Shown: piece by piece, positions 50,635-58,702 of the stretch
Layout: every line of letters starts with the position of its first letter
Numbering within the stretch: position 1 is the first letter of the stretch
Assembly: GCF_009905545.1 (NCBI RefSeq)
Contig: NZ_JAAALB010000024.1
Span: 1-64,000, forward strand
Source: Cellulophaga sp. BC115SP
GTDB taxonomy: Bacteria; Bacteroidota; Bacteroidia; Cytophagales; Spirosomataceae
DNA length: 64,000 bases
Direction: 5' to 3'
Position numbers and translations under genes: made by a program
The notes under the pieces: generated by a model
What the model saw: the letters and a program-made list of their open reading frames with translations, nothing else
What the model was told of the DNA's origin: nothing
Databases searched by the model: none

Positions 50635-51717
50635 ATGATCGCACAAACCACAACTAGTACACCGCTAAGTGCCAAAAATCATTTTGAAGTTCTCGACGGG
50701 CTTCGAGGAATTGCCGCGATAGGAGTCGTAGTTTTTCACTTTTCAGAATGGCTATTTCCTGACTCTAGCAAAAACTTTATTGGACACGGCTTTCTAGCCG
50801 TAGATTTCTTTTTCTGTCTTTCTGGCTTTGTTATTAGTTATGCCTATGATGACAGAATCCAACAAATGAGTCTAGGGCAATTTTTTAAATTACGCCTTAT
50901 CCGTCTTCACCCATTAGTTGTGATTGGCTCGCTATTAGGAATCATTTTCTGGTTTTGGGCACCCACATCTTTTGATACAAGCAAGTATTCTGTTACACAA
51001 ATTATTCTGCTTTCTGTCTCATCATTATTGCTTATTCCAATGCCCACTATGGCTGACAGACTACTGAATTTATTTGGATTAAATGCGCCTTCTTGGTCAC
51101 TTTTTTGGGAATATATCGCCAATATACTTTATGCGACTATTTTGCATAAATTGTCCGTTAAGGCATTAAAAATATTGCTATTTTTTGCTACGCTATTTAT
51201 CGCCTACACAGCTTATTCCAAAGGCACACTAACAGGTGGCTGGGGAGGAACTACCTTTTGGGATGGCTTAGCTCGCCTTGGTTATTCGTTTATAATAGGT
51301 ATTTTAATACAAAGAAAGCAGTGGATTATTCAAAATAAAATTGGATTTATTGGTCTCAGTATTATGCTATTGTGCATGATGATGATGCCGTATGTTGGGA
51401 AATATTGGGTTTCTGAATTATTGGTTGTTCTATTCTATTCGCCCTTATTAGTATCACTTGGCGCTGGAACTATTAACTACAAGGCTACTCAAAAGGTTGC
51501 AAAGTTATCAGGTGAAATCTCCTACCCTCTCTATATGTGTCACTATTGGACAAACTGGTTTTTTGCGGAATATTTAACAAAAACAAAACCCAATACCAGC
51601 GAGATTGTCCTAGTGGTCATTTTCTCAACGTTGGCATTGATACTGTTCGCGTATATCGTCATGAAGTATGTAGATAAACCTATCCGAACCTATTTATTGC
51701 AGAAATATGGAAGGTAA
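50635..51717 (+). CDS. Acyltransferase_3 (OafA/YrhL-like) membrane acyltransferase
   Basis: 360 aa with about ten membrane segments. The N-terminal LDGLRGIAAIGVVVFHF and FLAVDFFFCLSGFVISYAY are hallmark motifs; an R-x10-H pair (RLIRLHP) also fits. Probably transfers acetyl groups to surface sugars or lipids. No SGNH domain is fused. The ATG at 50635 is used over the upstream TTG frame. No genes for the glycan are adjacent. Confidence 0.9.
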   Translation: MIAQTTTSTPLSAKNHFEVLDGLRGIAAIGVVVFHFSEWLFPDSSKNFIGHGFLAVDFFFCLSGFVISYAYDDRIQQMSLGQFFKLRLIRLHPLVVIGSLLGIIFWFWAPTSFDTSKYSVTQIILLSVSSLLLIPMPTMADRLLNLFGLNAPSWSLFWEYIANILYATILHKLSVKALKILLFFATLFIAYTAYSKGTLTGGWGGTTFWDGLARLGYSFIIGILIQRKQWIIQNKIGFIGLSIMLLCMMMMPYVGKYWVSELLVVLFYSPLLVSLGAGTINYKATQKVAKLSGEISYPLYMCHYWTNWFFAEYLTKTKPNTSEIVLVVIFSTLALILFAYIVMKYVDKPIRTYLLQKYGR

Positions 51718-51724
51718 AGATTAA

Positions 51725-51755
51725 TGTAGGATTGTGAGTGATGAGTTGTGATTGC
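51725..51755. repeat. Heptad-phased tract after the acyltransferase gene
   Basis: Minus-strand reading AATCACA, ACTCATC, ACTCACA, ATCCTAC, in the gap before a convergent DUF1801 gene. Confidence 0.55.
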
Positions 51756-51803
51756 CCTCAAAAGTAATATTTGGATTCAAAGGCAAAGCTAAAACTCATC
51801 ACT

Positions 51804-52241
51804 TTAAGTTAGATCTGTTTGAGGAGGGTATTGTTCTAAGGTTAATCTGATTGTATTTTTCAAAATTTCGGATAATATGCTTAAATCAATATCAGCGATT
51901 TTTTTCACATAAATACAACCCTTTTCCATTTTGTATTTTCCTAATCGTGGCAATAGAGTAGACTCCTCTTTATTGCCACGAAAAACATACATAGAAAAGG
52001 CAGCTTTTCTTGGTGAAAATGCAATGATTGGTGCATCGCCTTCTCGCCCACTATCGTATATATAATGGTAGGTACCAAAACCAATGATGCTTGGCCCCCA
52101 CATTTTTGCCTCGAAACCTGATACTTCCGACATCAAATTGATGAGTATTTTACTTTCTTCTCTTTTAGTTTCAGTATCCACAAATTCATCCAGAAATTGG
52201 TAAACACTTTTTTCGGTTTCTTGGGTTTTATTTTTTGCCAT
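51804..52241 (-). CDS. DUF1801 family protein
   Basis: 145 aa, cytoplasmic. YdhG-like/DUF1801 features are KMWGPSIIGFGTYHY, APIIAFSPRKAAFSMYV and GCIYVKKIADID. Function unknown; it belongs to an iron-chaperone-related fold with many Bacteroidota members. Confidence 0.87.
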   Translation of the reverse strand: MAKNKTQETEKSVYQFLDEFVDTETKREESKILINLMSEVSGFEAKMWGPSIIGFGTYHYIYDSGREGDAPIIAFSPRKAAFSMYVFRGNKEESTLLPRLGKYKMEKGCIYVKKIADIDLSILSEILKNTIRLTLEQYPPQTDLT

Positions 52242-52344
52242 TTTTAAAGAGGTTTAAACAGCAACTGTGAAATAAAGCATTAATATACAATAATTTACAT
52301 AGTAATTGAAAAATATTTTCTTCTAAATCTAATAGGTCTACAGA

Positions 52345-52959
52345 CTACTTTTTCAAGAATACATCTTTGTCAAATCCTTGTAAATAACTAATTTTCCACT
52401 TACCATTCTCTTTTATTAATCGTACTTTATAGACAAATCCTTTTGAAAAAGTCTTGTCTCCCCAAGTCCACCATACTGTGGCAGTCGTTGGAGCTATATC
52501 CGTTTTCTTCAAGACGATTTTATCCCATGGATTATCGCTAGGGTAATCCTGACAACGACACCAAGGATTTGCATCTTCACCAAAAGGAGACATATCTCCG
52601 ACCATCCATTCTTCTTTTTTCGATTTCAGTTGAGTGTCGATTCCTTTTGCTATTGCATCATAATTTTGAAGAAATTCTGTGGAGAAGTAGCCCGTATTTT
52701 GCAATGATGCCATTCTTTTCTGGTGAATTTTGTGGTCTAACCCTATAAAATGCTCTTCCTTTTTGTCACTTATAGGCTCAAAATCTACCTGCGAAGTATT
52801 TGATTCTTGCCATTTATAGGCTTTCACAAGTAGGTCTTTAATCGCCTTTTGGTCTAAAGATGTGTTGGTATTAGCACTTTTTTGTGGAGTTACTTGAGCA
52901 TAAATCGAGATAGCAAAACATGCAAGAAGCACAGACAAAAAAAACGTTGAAGTTTTCAT
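52345..52959 (-). CDS. Secreted protein of unknown function
   Basis: 204 aa from the ATG at 52959, signal peptide ending near IYAQ (21). The mature protein begins with a helical region (KAIKDLLVKAYKW) and ends in a beta-rich C-terminus with YKVRLIKENGKWKISYLQGF, like DUF3828/NTF2-type secreted proteins. A CRC motif (WCRCQDYP) is central. Divergent from the ThuA gene with a perfect palindrome between. Family not certain. Confidence 0.65.
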   Translation of the reverse strand: MKTSTFFLSVLLACFAISIYAQVTPQKSANTNTSLDQKAIKDLLVKAYKWQESNTSQVDFEPISDKKEEHFIGLDHKIHQKRMASLQNTGYFSTEFLQNYDAIAKGIDTQLKSKKEEWMVGDMSPFGEDANPWCRCQDYPSDNPWDKIVLKKTDIAPTTATVWWTWGDKTFSKGFVYKVRLIKENGKWKISYLQGFDKDVFLKK

Positions 52960-53059
52960 GAGCTTATGTTTATCATTTAGTTGTATGTACAAGAAAAATG
53001 GATGGTAATTTAAGGGCTAACAAATGAAATAAAAACATTTTTGTCGAGATATTTGATTC

Positions 53060-53090
53060 ATTTTATTGTCCCAAACAGGGACAATAAAAT
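53060..53090. promoter_or_regulatory. 31-bp perfect palindrome upstream of the ThuA gene
   Basis: 13-bp arms ATTTTATTGTCCC / GGGACAATAAAAT around AAACA, in the 182-bp divergent gap. No T-tract after it. A candidate operator for an unidentified regulator. Confidence 0.65.
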
Positions 53091-53141
53091 AATAATACCT
53101 ATATTTACTTAAACAAAACATTTAACTAAGAAAATTTCACC

Positions 53142-54002
53142 ATGAAAAAAGCTTTCAAAATAATCGGTTGGACATTACTCACGATTGTTATTTTACTTGG
53201 AACAGCGATGGGACTTTTTATTTATAAAGTCAAAAATGGCTTTCCTGTATCATACGAAACCGACAAACCTACTATTGATTTTCCCAATAATCAAAAAGCA
53301 GTATTAGTCTTTTCGAAAACCACTGGTTTTAGACATTCGGCGTCCATAGATGCTTCTAAGTTAGTCCTGAAGCAATTAGCTCAAAAAAATCACTGGTTTA
53401 TGTATGAAACTGAGGAGGGCGGTGTTTTTAATCCTGAGCAACTCGCAAAATTTAGTACCGTAATTTTCGACAATTCGACTGGTGAAGTAATTAATGATGA
53501 ACAAAAAAGAGCCTTAGAACAATACGTCGAAAATGGCGGTGGCTTGATTGGAATTCATGGTGCTGGCGACGACTCACACCACTGGGATTGGTATGAGCAA
53601 AATTTATTGGGTGCCAAATTTTCGCATCATGCCCTTGCACAACAGTTCCAAACAGCTGAAATTCAAAAAGATAGTAAAGCAGATAGTACTGTGAGTAATG
53701 GATTACCAACTAGCTGGAAGCATGCAGATGAATGGTATGTGTTCTTTGAAAATCCTCGTGCTAAAGGCTTTAATATCATCTATTTTATGGATGGAGATAA
53801 AATTGACACTAACGGTTCAATGCCCATATTGGCTTCCGACAAAAATTTTGGTATGGGAAAAGACCATCCGTTAGCATGGTGTAAAAGTATTGGAAAAGGG
53901 AAAACATTTTACACCTCACTGGGACATAATGAGGTAGCTTGGAAAAATGAAAACTTCGTTAAACTTATCGAGAATGCAATTAGCTGGACACAAATGAAGT
54001 AG
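53142..54002 (+). CDS. ThuA-like domain protein
   Basis: 286 aa, membrane-anchored by one N-terminal segment (about 7-29). The ThuA domain is a glutamine-amidotransferase-like fold: VLVFSKTTGFRHSASID, VIFDNSTGEVINDEQKRALEQYVENGGGLIGIHGAGDD, and KTFYTSLGHNEVAW at the end. Linked to trehalose/sucrose-type glycoside metabolism in some species, but the exact reaction is not established; sugar genes are not adjacent here. Its 3' end overlaps the convergent hydrolase by 23 bp. Confidence 0.9.
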   Translation: MKKAFKIIGWTLLTIVILLGTAMGLFIYKVKNGFPVSYETDKPTIDFPNNQKAVLVFSKTTGFRHSASIDASKLVLKQLAQKNHWFMYETEEGGVFNPEQLAKFSTVIFDNSTGEVINDEQKRALEQYVENGGGLIGIHGAGDDSHHWDWYEQNLLGAKFSHHALAQQFQTAEIQKDSKADSTVSNGLPTSWKHADEWYVFFENPRAKGFNIIYFMDGDKIDTNGSMPILASDKNFGMGKDHPLAWCKSIGKGKTFYTSLGHNEVAWKNENFVKLIENAISWTQMK

Positions 54003-54735
54003 TAGAGATCAGGTCAAAACTAAGCGAGGTTTTGACCTGATCTTTTGGTAAAACTTCTTCCATTTTATTGAATAAAATCTGCCATTGATGTTTTTCCATA
54101 TTAAAACCGTGATCAGTATCCATCAAAAATATAGAAGTATTCGAGTTAAATGTATATTTTCTCAAAATTTCACAACCACCATATACGTCATTTCTTCCTT
54201 GAATTATCAAAAATGGCGTACTTACCTCTGGTAGGTGTGTGTATCGCTCAGGTTCTATCCCATTCTCAGGATTCTGAAAGGGGTATCCCAAACAAATGAT
54301 ATGTTTTAAGGTAACACTATCTGCTATTAACGAAGCCACTCGCCCGCCCGAGGACCTCGAAATTACATATACCTTATAATTCTTACTGAGCTCTCTTATT
54401 CGACTCGCCACCCGTTGACAACGACCATTTACCGTATGGCGTTGCTCATCACTGAATTGTCGCAAGAGGTGCTGAGCATAGCGCCAGTTGACACCCGCAT
54501 ACAGTATTTGCAAAACACGAACCATAAGTTTATCCCAAAATTCTGAGAGTTGAAAAAAATGACTTAACGTATGTCTAAGCCACCAAATTGGTCCTCCAAT
54601 TGGGTCTTCCCAAGCAATAGCTATTCCTTTTTTCTGTATATAATGCACTAGCATATAATTCAGATTTATATCTTTTTGCCAGTCATCTCGACCTAGCAAT
54701 AGGATAAGGGGCGGTTTGGAGTGATGATTCGCCAT
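53980..54735 (-). CDS. Alpha/beta-hydrolase-like protein
   Basis: 251 aa. Nucleophile elbow VYVISRSSGGRVASLIAD (GxSxG with the first Gly replaced, SRSSGG), Asp in IIQGRNDVYGG, and His in DTDHGFN. The N-terminal LILLLGRDDWQKD does not match the usual HGxx oxyanion motif, so activity could be atypical. The last ~20 residues are encoded by the terminator hairpin of the convergent ThuA gene, suggesting a late extension of this tail. Confidence 0.75.
   Translation of the reverse strand: MANHHSKPPLILLLGRDDWQKDINLNYMLVHYIQKKGIAIAWEDPIGGPIWWLRHTLSHFFQLSEFWDKLMVRVLQILYAGVNWRYAQHLLRQFSDEQRHTVNGRCQRVASRIRELSKNYKVYVISRSSGGRVASLIADSVTLKHIICLGYPFQNPENGIEPERYTHLPEVSTPFLIIQGRNDVYGGCEILRKYTFNSNTSIFLMDTDHGFNMEKHQWQILFNKMEEVLPKDQVKTSLSFDLISTTSFVSS
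54007..54044 (+). terminator. ThuA terminator lying inside the convergent gene
   Basis: 15-bp stem AGATCAGGTCAAAAC / GTTTTGACCTGATCT, then TTTTGG, 5 bp after the ThuA stop. It sits within the last codons of the hydrolase gene. Confidence 0.75.
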
Positions 54736-54868
54736 TGAAGTGTATTTTCGAAGAAAATAAATGAAGATTGAGCAAAAATCAATTCAAACCACTCAAAGAT
54801 TATACCAAAATTAATACACATTAGTCATCCCGAATTTTAGAATCGGGGTTATTCTTTAAGTTTTTATT

Positions 54869-54906
54869 AAAAAAGGGGTCGAAAAACAATTTTCGACCCC
54901 TTTTTT
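54869..54906. terminator. Terminator downstream of the DUF1343 gene
   Basis: AAAAAAGGGGTCGAAAA / TTTTCGACCCCTTTTTT, a compensated GGGG/CCCC variant of the hairpin at 38112 and 47975. Next to a CCCGAATTT..AATCGGGG hairpin (54829-54847). Confidence 0.85.
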
Positions 54907-54910
54907 GATA

Positions 54911-55020
54911 TTACCATGTTCGATATGACTCGGCTCAAGACGCAATCATTGCATCTCTACTGATAGAATATAAATTCAAAATCACCATTCACTCCCTTTC
55001 AGGATGATTCATATCTAACT
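54911..55020. repeat. Dispersed repeat, copy B
   Basis: About 110 bp, homologous to the reverse complement of 47845-47970. Hairpin core AAGACGCAAT-C-ATTGCATCTC. It ends directly at the DUF1343 stop codon. Confidence 0.7.
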
Positions 55021-56229
55021 TTATTTATACAACAAATACTTCTTTCTCATTTTTTTGTAATCGCTTAGTCCTGGTTCCCACGAGGCTCTGATTTCTTTTT
55101 CCGATTTTCCTTCTTTTAATTGGTTTTTAAAATCAGCAACACCTATCAAATAGTCGATATTTCCAATTTGCTTACTCATACTTCTATCAAAAAACGTATC
55201 TTTATCGGGATAGTTATTGTACAAATCTATGATCCATTTAAGGTTGATTTGACAGGTTTTTCTTAATTCTTTGGTATCATATTTTCGCAAATCTATTCCA
55301 TAACATAGCTCATCCATATACAGCGGAGATTCGCTCATACCTTTGATACTAGTTGGTGTATACGAAAAATCATAAACTCCTTTATACAAAGGGCTACCCA
55401 GAATAGTAAAGGCAAAATAAGTACCACGACCATGATTCAAACGTGTACCTTCGAACAAGCATGTTGAAGGATATAACAAAATACTTTGTGGCGTATTCAA
55501 ATTTGGTGATGGATTGACAGGCAAGACATATTCCATATCATGTTTGTAATTCAAAACCTTCACGATTTTGAGCTTACAGATTTTTTTCTCAGGCAACCAT
55601 CCTTCTCCATTGATCATTTGAGCAAATTCTGCAATCGTCATGCCATGCGCTATAGGCACAGGAAACTGCCCGATCCCAGATTTTAGTTTCATGTCCAAAA
55701 TTGGACCATCAACCAAATATCCGTTAGGATTTGGACGATCAAGAATTAGGAGCTCTTTATCAAATTCGGCACAAGATTCCATGACATCTCTGAGCACATT
55801 GATATAAGTATAAAAACGGCAGCCTACATCCTGAATGTCATAAATCATCAAGTCAACATCGGCTAAATCTTCTTTTGAAGGCTTACGTTTTTTACCATAC
55901 AAAGAGATAATTTGAATCCCAGTGGCAGCGTCTTTTTCATCCGAAACCTTTGTCCCATTGCTGGCATTTCCTCTAAATCCATGTTCTGGCCCGAATACTT
56001 TTACGATATTGATACCACGAGATAAAAGACTATCCACTAAGTGTTTTTTGCCAATAATCGTGGTAGGATTTGCCAAAATTCCAATTCTTTTACCTTTTAG
56101 ATACTCGAAATATTGGTCTGTCTGGTCGGCACCAGTTACTATTGTTTTGGGTGTTTTGGATGTTGGCTCGTTTGAGGCAAATAATGCCGACGAACCAAGC
56201 ATAAGCAATACTGAAAGTAAAAATTTCAT
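55021..56229 (-). CDS. namZ: DUF1343 protein, NamZ-like exo-beta-N-acetylmuramidase
   Basis: 402 aa with signal peptide (MKFLLSVLLMLGSSALFAS). DUF1343 (GH171) features: RIGILANPTTIIGKKHLVDSLL, FGPEHGFRG, DLMIYDIQDVGCRFYTYI, and LLILDRPNPNGYLVDGPIL, then PIAHGMTIAEFA and ESLYP-like C-terminal half. Characterised relatives (NamZ) remove terminal MurNAc residues from peptidoglycan fragments. Secreted to the periplasm, it would feed wall turnover. A D-glutamate locus is 28 kb away, suggesting wall recycling as a theme. Activity here is inferred. Confidence 0.85.
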   Translation of the reverse strand: MKFLLSVLLMLGSSALFASNEPTSKTPKTIVTGADQTDQYFEYLKGKRIGILANPTTIIGKKHLVDSLLSRGINIVKVFGPEHGFRGNASNGTKVSDEKDAATGIQIISLYGKKRKPSKEDLADVDLMIYDIQDVGCRFYTYINVLRDVMESCAEFDKELLILDRPNPNGYLVDGPILDMKLKSGIGQFPVPIAHGMTIAEFAQMINGEGWLPEKKICKLKIVKVLNYKHDMEYVLPVNPSPNLNTPQSILLYPSTCLFEGTRLNHGRGTYFAFTILGSPLYKGVYDFSYTPTSIKGMSESPLYMDELCYGIDLRKYDTKELRKTCQINLKWIIDLYNNYPDKDTFFDRSMSKQIGNIDYLIGVADFKNQLKEGKSEKEIRASWEPGLSDYKKMRKKYLLYK

Positions 56230-56334
56230 AGGCTTTCGGATGAAGTAAAATGAAAAATTGAAATTGGGTTTATGAACAAGTACATTTAAAAAGGTTGATA
56301 TTTTAGAATGAACTAAATTGCCATTCGCAGCTTC

Positions 56335-56366
56335 TTACTTTTCTTGTCTTAACACAAGAAAAGTAA
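56335..56366. repeat. Hairpin repeat TTACTTTTCTTGT / ACAAGAAAAGTAA
   Basis: Perfect 13-bp arms with a 6-nt loop in the ~300-bp gap 56230-56531. Followed by TCGCCTGCGGCTC. The gap has no gene. Confidence 0.6.
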
Positions 56367-56531
56367 CAAAAGAAAGTCAAGAAATCCTAAACTCGCCTGC
56401 GGCTCAAACAGTAGGATTTCATAAAATCAATCACACAAAAAACACAAGACTCTAATTATTAATCACTTATAAAAATCAAAGATATTATTAGTTTCAAACA
56501 TACGAAGATAAATAAAAATCACTATCCCTTT

Positions 56532-57026
56532 CTAAGGTTTATCTCTTCCGATAAATCTTTCATTTCCTAATAAAAACTGAATGGCTCTAGCGATATTTCT
56601 CTCTCTACTTTCTTCTGATTTTAGGTTTGCAATATATCTTACGATTTCCTTTTGAACCGATGGTGTAAGTTTTTCAAACACTTGCAGGGCTTCAACATTT
56701 GAATTTAAAGCTTGCTGTAAATTGGGATGAATAGCTATTTCTCGGTTTTCATTATCAAATGTAATCTCAACTTCTAATATTTCTCCTATCCTTTTGGGAG
56801 AGTTTTTCAACATCACAGTATTAATATAAAAACGCCATTCACCAGCATATTTTACTAAAGTCTGTCGAAACTCCTGTTGATTTACTGTTCCACAAACGGG
56901 AATTGGCCCTTTATCTTTTTTTGCAAGTTCAAAAATAGATTCCAATATTTCTTGTGGAATTTCTAGATATGGATTCACTCCAATTATTTTGAGTTCTCCC
57001 GAAAATGAAAACCTCTTTGATGTCAT
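56532..57026 (-). CDS. DUF1905 / YdeI-OmpD-associated family protein
   Basis: 164 aa. N-terminal DUF1905 region (RFSFSGELKIIGVNPYLEIP, FRQTLVKYAGEWRFYINTVMLKNS) and a C-terminal YdeI-like helical part (FEKLTPSVQKEIVRYIANLKSEESRERNIARAIQFLL). Function unknown, cytoplasmic. Follows a lipoprotein gene by 12 bp on the same strand, so the two are probably cotranscribed. Confidence 0.85.
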   Translation of the reverse strand: MTSKRFSFSGELKIIGVNPYLEIPQEILESIFELAKKDKGPIPVCGTVNQQEFRQTLVKYAGEWRFYINTVMLKNSPKRIGEILEVEITFDNENREIAIHPNLQQALNSNVEALQVFEKLTPSVQKEIVRYIANLKSEESRERNIARAIQFLLGNERFIGRDKP

Positions 57027-57038
57027 AATCGCTGAAAT

Positions 57039-57992
57039 TTAATCAAAAGCAGTATTAAGTTCTGCAAGAAAAAGATTGACATTTTGTTTTATCGAACGTA
57101 CTACTGACTGAAACTGATTAATCATCTGGCTTCGTGCGTGGAGGTCATCCGCAAAGTAAATACCCCCTTTTGAAAAATTCACCGATTTGTTAGCGTTAAT
57201 CATGTTTTCGTCAAATTGGTACATCAACCACCTTTCCTTTGTGTTCTGTAATAAGGTTGTTTTGCCTGAATTACTAAACTTTGGTTCGGTAAGCATATAC
57301 CATACAAATGACGATATTTCATGCTCGTTTTGATTCAGCCAAACATTACGTAATAAATTTCGACTAGTATTAATTTCGACCTTTTTTCCCTTTGGATTTA
57401 AAGTCGCAAACCCAAGACTTGCTCCTAACACACCTGCTCCAATCGCTACGCCATTGTTCAGTGATTCATTCGAAATTAACACGGTAGCAATACTCGATGC
57501 GGCACCAATTACGATAGAAGCAACCGTAAACTTGGTGGTTTTACTCGAATTGGCATTATCCACAAAATTGGCAATTTGGTCAATCCGCTCACCTTCGCAA
57601 TCAAGCTCGGCGCTGAGAGCATCTATTTCAGAATTCGCCATCCACACACGATTATCAATTTGTTGTTTAAGCGTATTTAAACGAACCATCGATTCGAGGC
57701 TTTTTTTGTTGGGTTTGTTGACTATTTCATGAACCTCATCATTAATTCTTAACGCATTCATGATAAGAATACTTGCCTCTGAAAACTTAGGTTTGAGGGC
57801 AGTATTGGCTTTCAGCACTGAATCTGAATTGGTGGTAATACCATACCTAAAATCAGTGGTATTCTGGGGAGGAATACAATAGCTTTCTTTGGCAATAGAC
57901 AATAGGGTTGTATTTTTCTGAACAGCACAAGAAAAGTTCAGAAAAATCAAACTCAGACACCCAATGACTCGAAGGTTAGATAAGGTTTTCAT
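57039..57992 (-). CDS. Lipoprotein with glycine-zipper segment, unknown
   Basis: 317 aa with lipobox LNFSC (about 18-22). A helical region (about 70-150) precedes a Gly/Ala/Ser-rich hydrophobic stretch (about 162-206: VASIVIGAASSIATVL, AIGAGVLGASLGFATL) like glycine-zipper insertions of outer-membrane or pore proteins. The C-terminus is helical with Gln/Asn. Family not recognised; cotranscribed with the DUF1905 gene. Confidence 0.65.
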   Translation of the reverse strand: MKTLSNLRVIGCLSLIFLNFSCAVQKNTTLLSIAKESYCIPPQNTTDFRYGITTNSDSVLKANTALKPKFSEASILIMNALRINDEVHEIVNKPNKKSLESMVRLNTLKQQIDNRVWMANSEIDALSAELDCEGERIDQIANFVDNANSSKTTKFTVASIVIGAASSIATVLISNESLNNGVAIGAGVLGASLGFATLNPKGKKVEINTSRNLLRNVWLNQNEHEISSFVWYMLTEPKFSNSGKTTLLQNTKERWLMYQFDENMINANKSVNFSKGGIYFADDLHARSQMINQFQSVVRSIKQNVNLFLAELNTAFD

Positions 57993-58052
57993 TCCAAAAA
58001 GACTTCATAGTGAGAATATTATTCAACATATGAGGCTAAATATAGACAAAAA

Positions 58053-58086
58053 ATAAAGGGCTTGCATCTAGATACAAGCCCTTTAT
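58053..58086 (-). terminator. Terminator of the lipocalin-like lipoprotein gene
   Basis: Stem AATAAAGGGCTTG / CAAGCCCTTTATT around CATCTAGATA, with a T-run on the minus strand, 17 bp past the stop. Confidence 0.85.
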
Positions 58087-58102
58087 TTTTTAAAATTATA
58101 AC

Positions 58103-58516
58103 TTATTTCTTGCCAGTTAACCAAGTTTCAGAGGTTGTTCCCCCAGCAGACTCTTTAGAATAAATAAGTAAATCCGTTGATGTCAACGTTTGTAATTCTC
58201 CTTCTGTCACCTCAGTCTTGTCTTCAGAAGTAATTGTAATTTTTGTACCGCTTACTTTGTAAGTAAACTTTTCGGTTGTTAGAGGTTGTCCATCCATTGC
58301 CGATGATGAAATCCCTGTACCATCTGCATTGAATTGCATATAACTACTTGCACTTAAAGCAACAGTAATATCCATATTCATCGCTCCTGTTACTTTGCTA
58401 CGAAGTTTGGTGAGTGACCATTTGCCAACAACACCTGCAGGAGTAGCATCATCGTTTTTCTTACAAGATGTAACGAACAAAAGAAAAAGAACTGGTAAAA
58501 TTAATTTGATTTTCAT
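58103..58516 (-). CDS. Lipocalin-like small lipoprotein
   Basis: 137 aa, lipobox VTSC (about 15-18). The mature part is a small barrel of the lipocalin-like (PF13648) sort: VVGKWSLTKLRSK, YMQFNADGTGISSSA, FTYKVSGTKITIT, ELQTLTSTDLLIYSK. Such lipoproteins are frequent in Bacteroidota with no known function. Own terminator. Confidence 0.8.
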   Translation of the reverse strand: MKIKLILPVLFLLFVTSCKKNDDATPAGVVGKWSLTKLRSKVTGAMNMDITVALSASSYMQFNADGTGISSSAMDGQPLTTEKFTYKVSGTKITITSEDKTEVTEGELQTLTSTDLLIYSKESAGGTTSETWLTGKK

Positions 58517-58702
58517 AAAAATTTATTTATTGAACATTAGATAGAAATTACAAGTGTAAAATATATTTTCTCAATTAATCCTTCAAAAAGCGCTTTTACA
58601 TAAGCAGATTTGTCAAGGTTTTTTTTAGAGACATCAAAATTAATATAAATTATGACACAAAAACATTAAACTTATTAAACGGACTTTTTATCGTATAATT
58701 TG

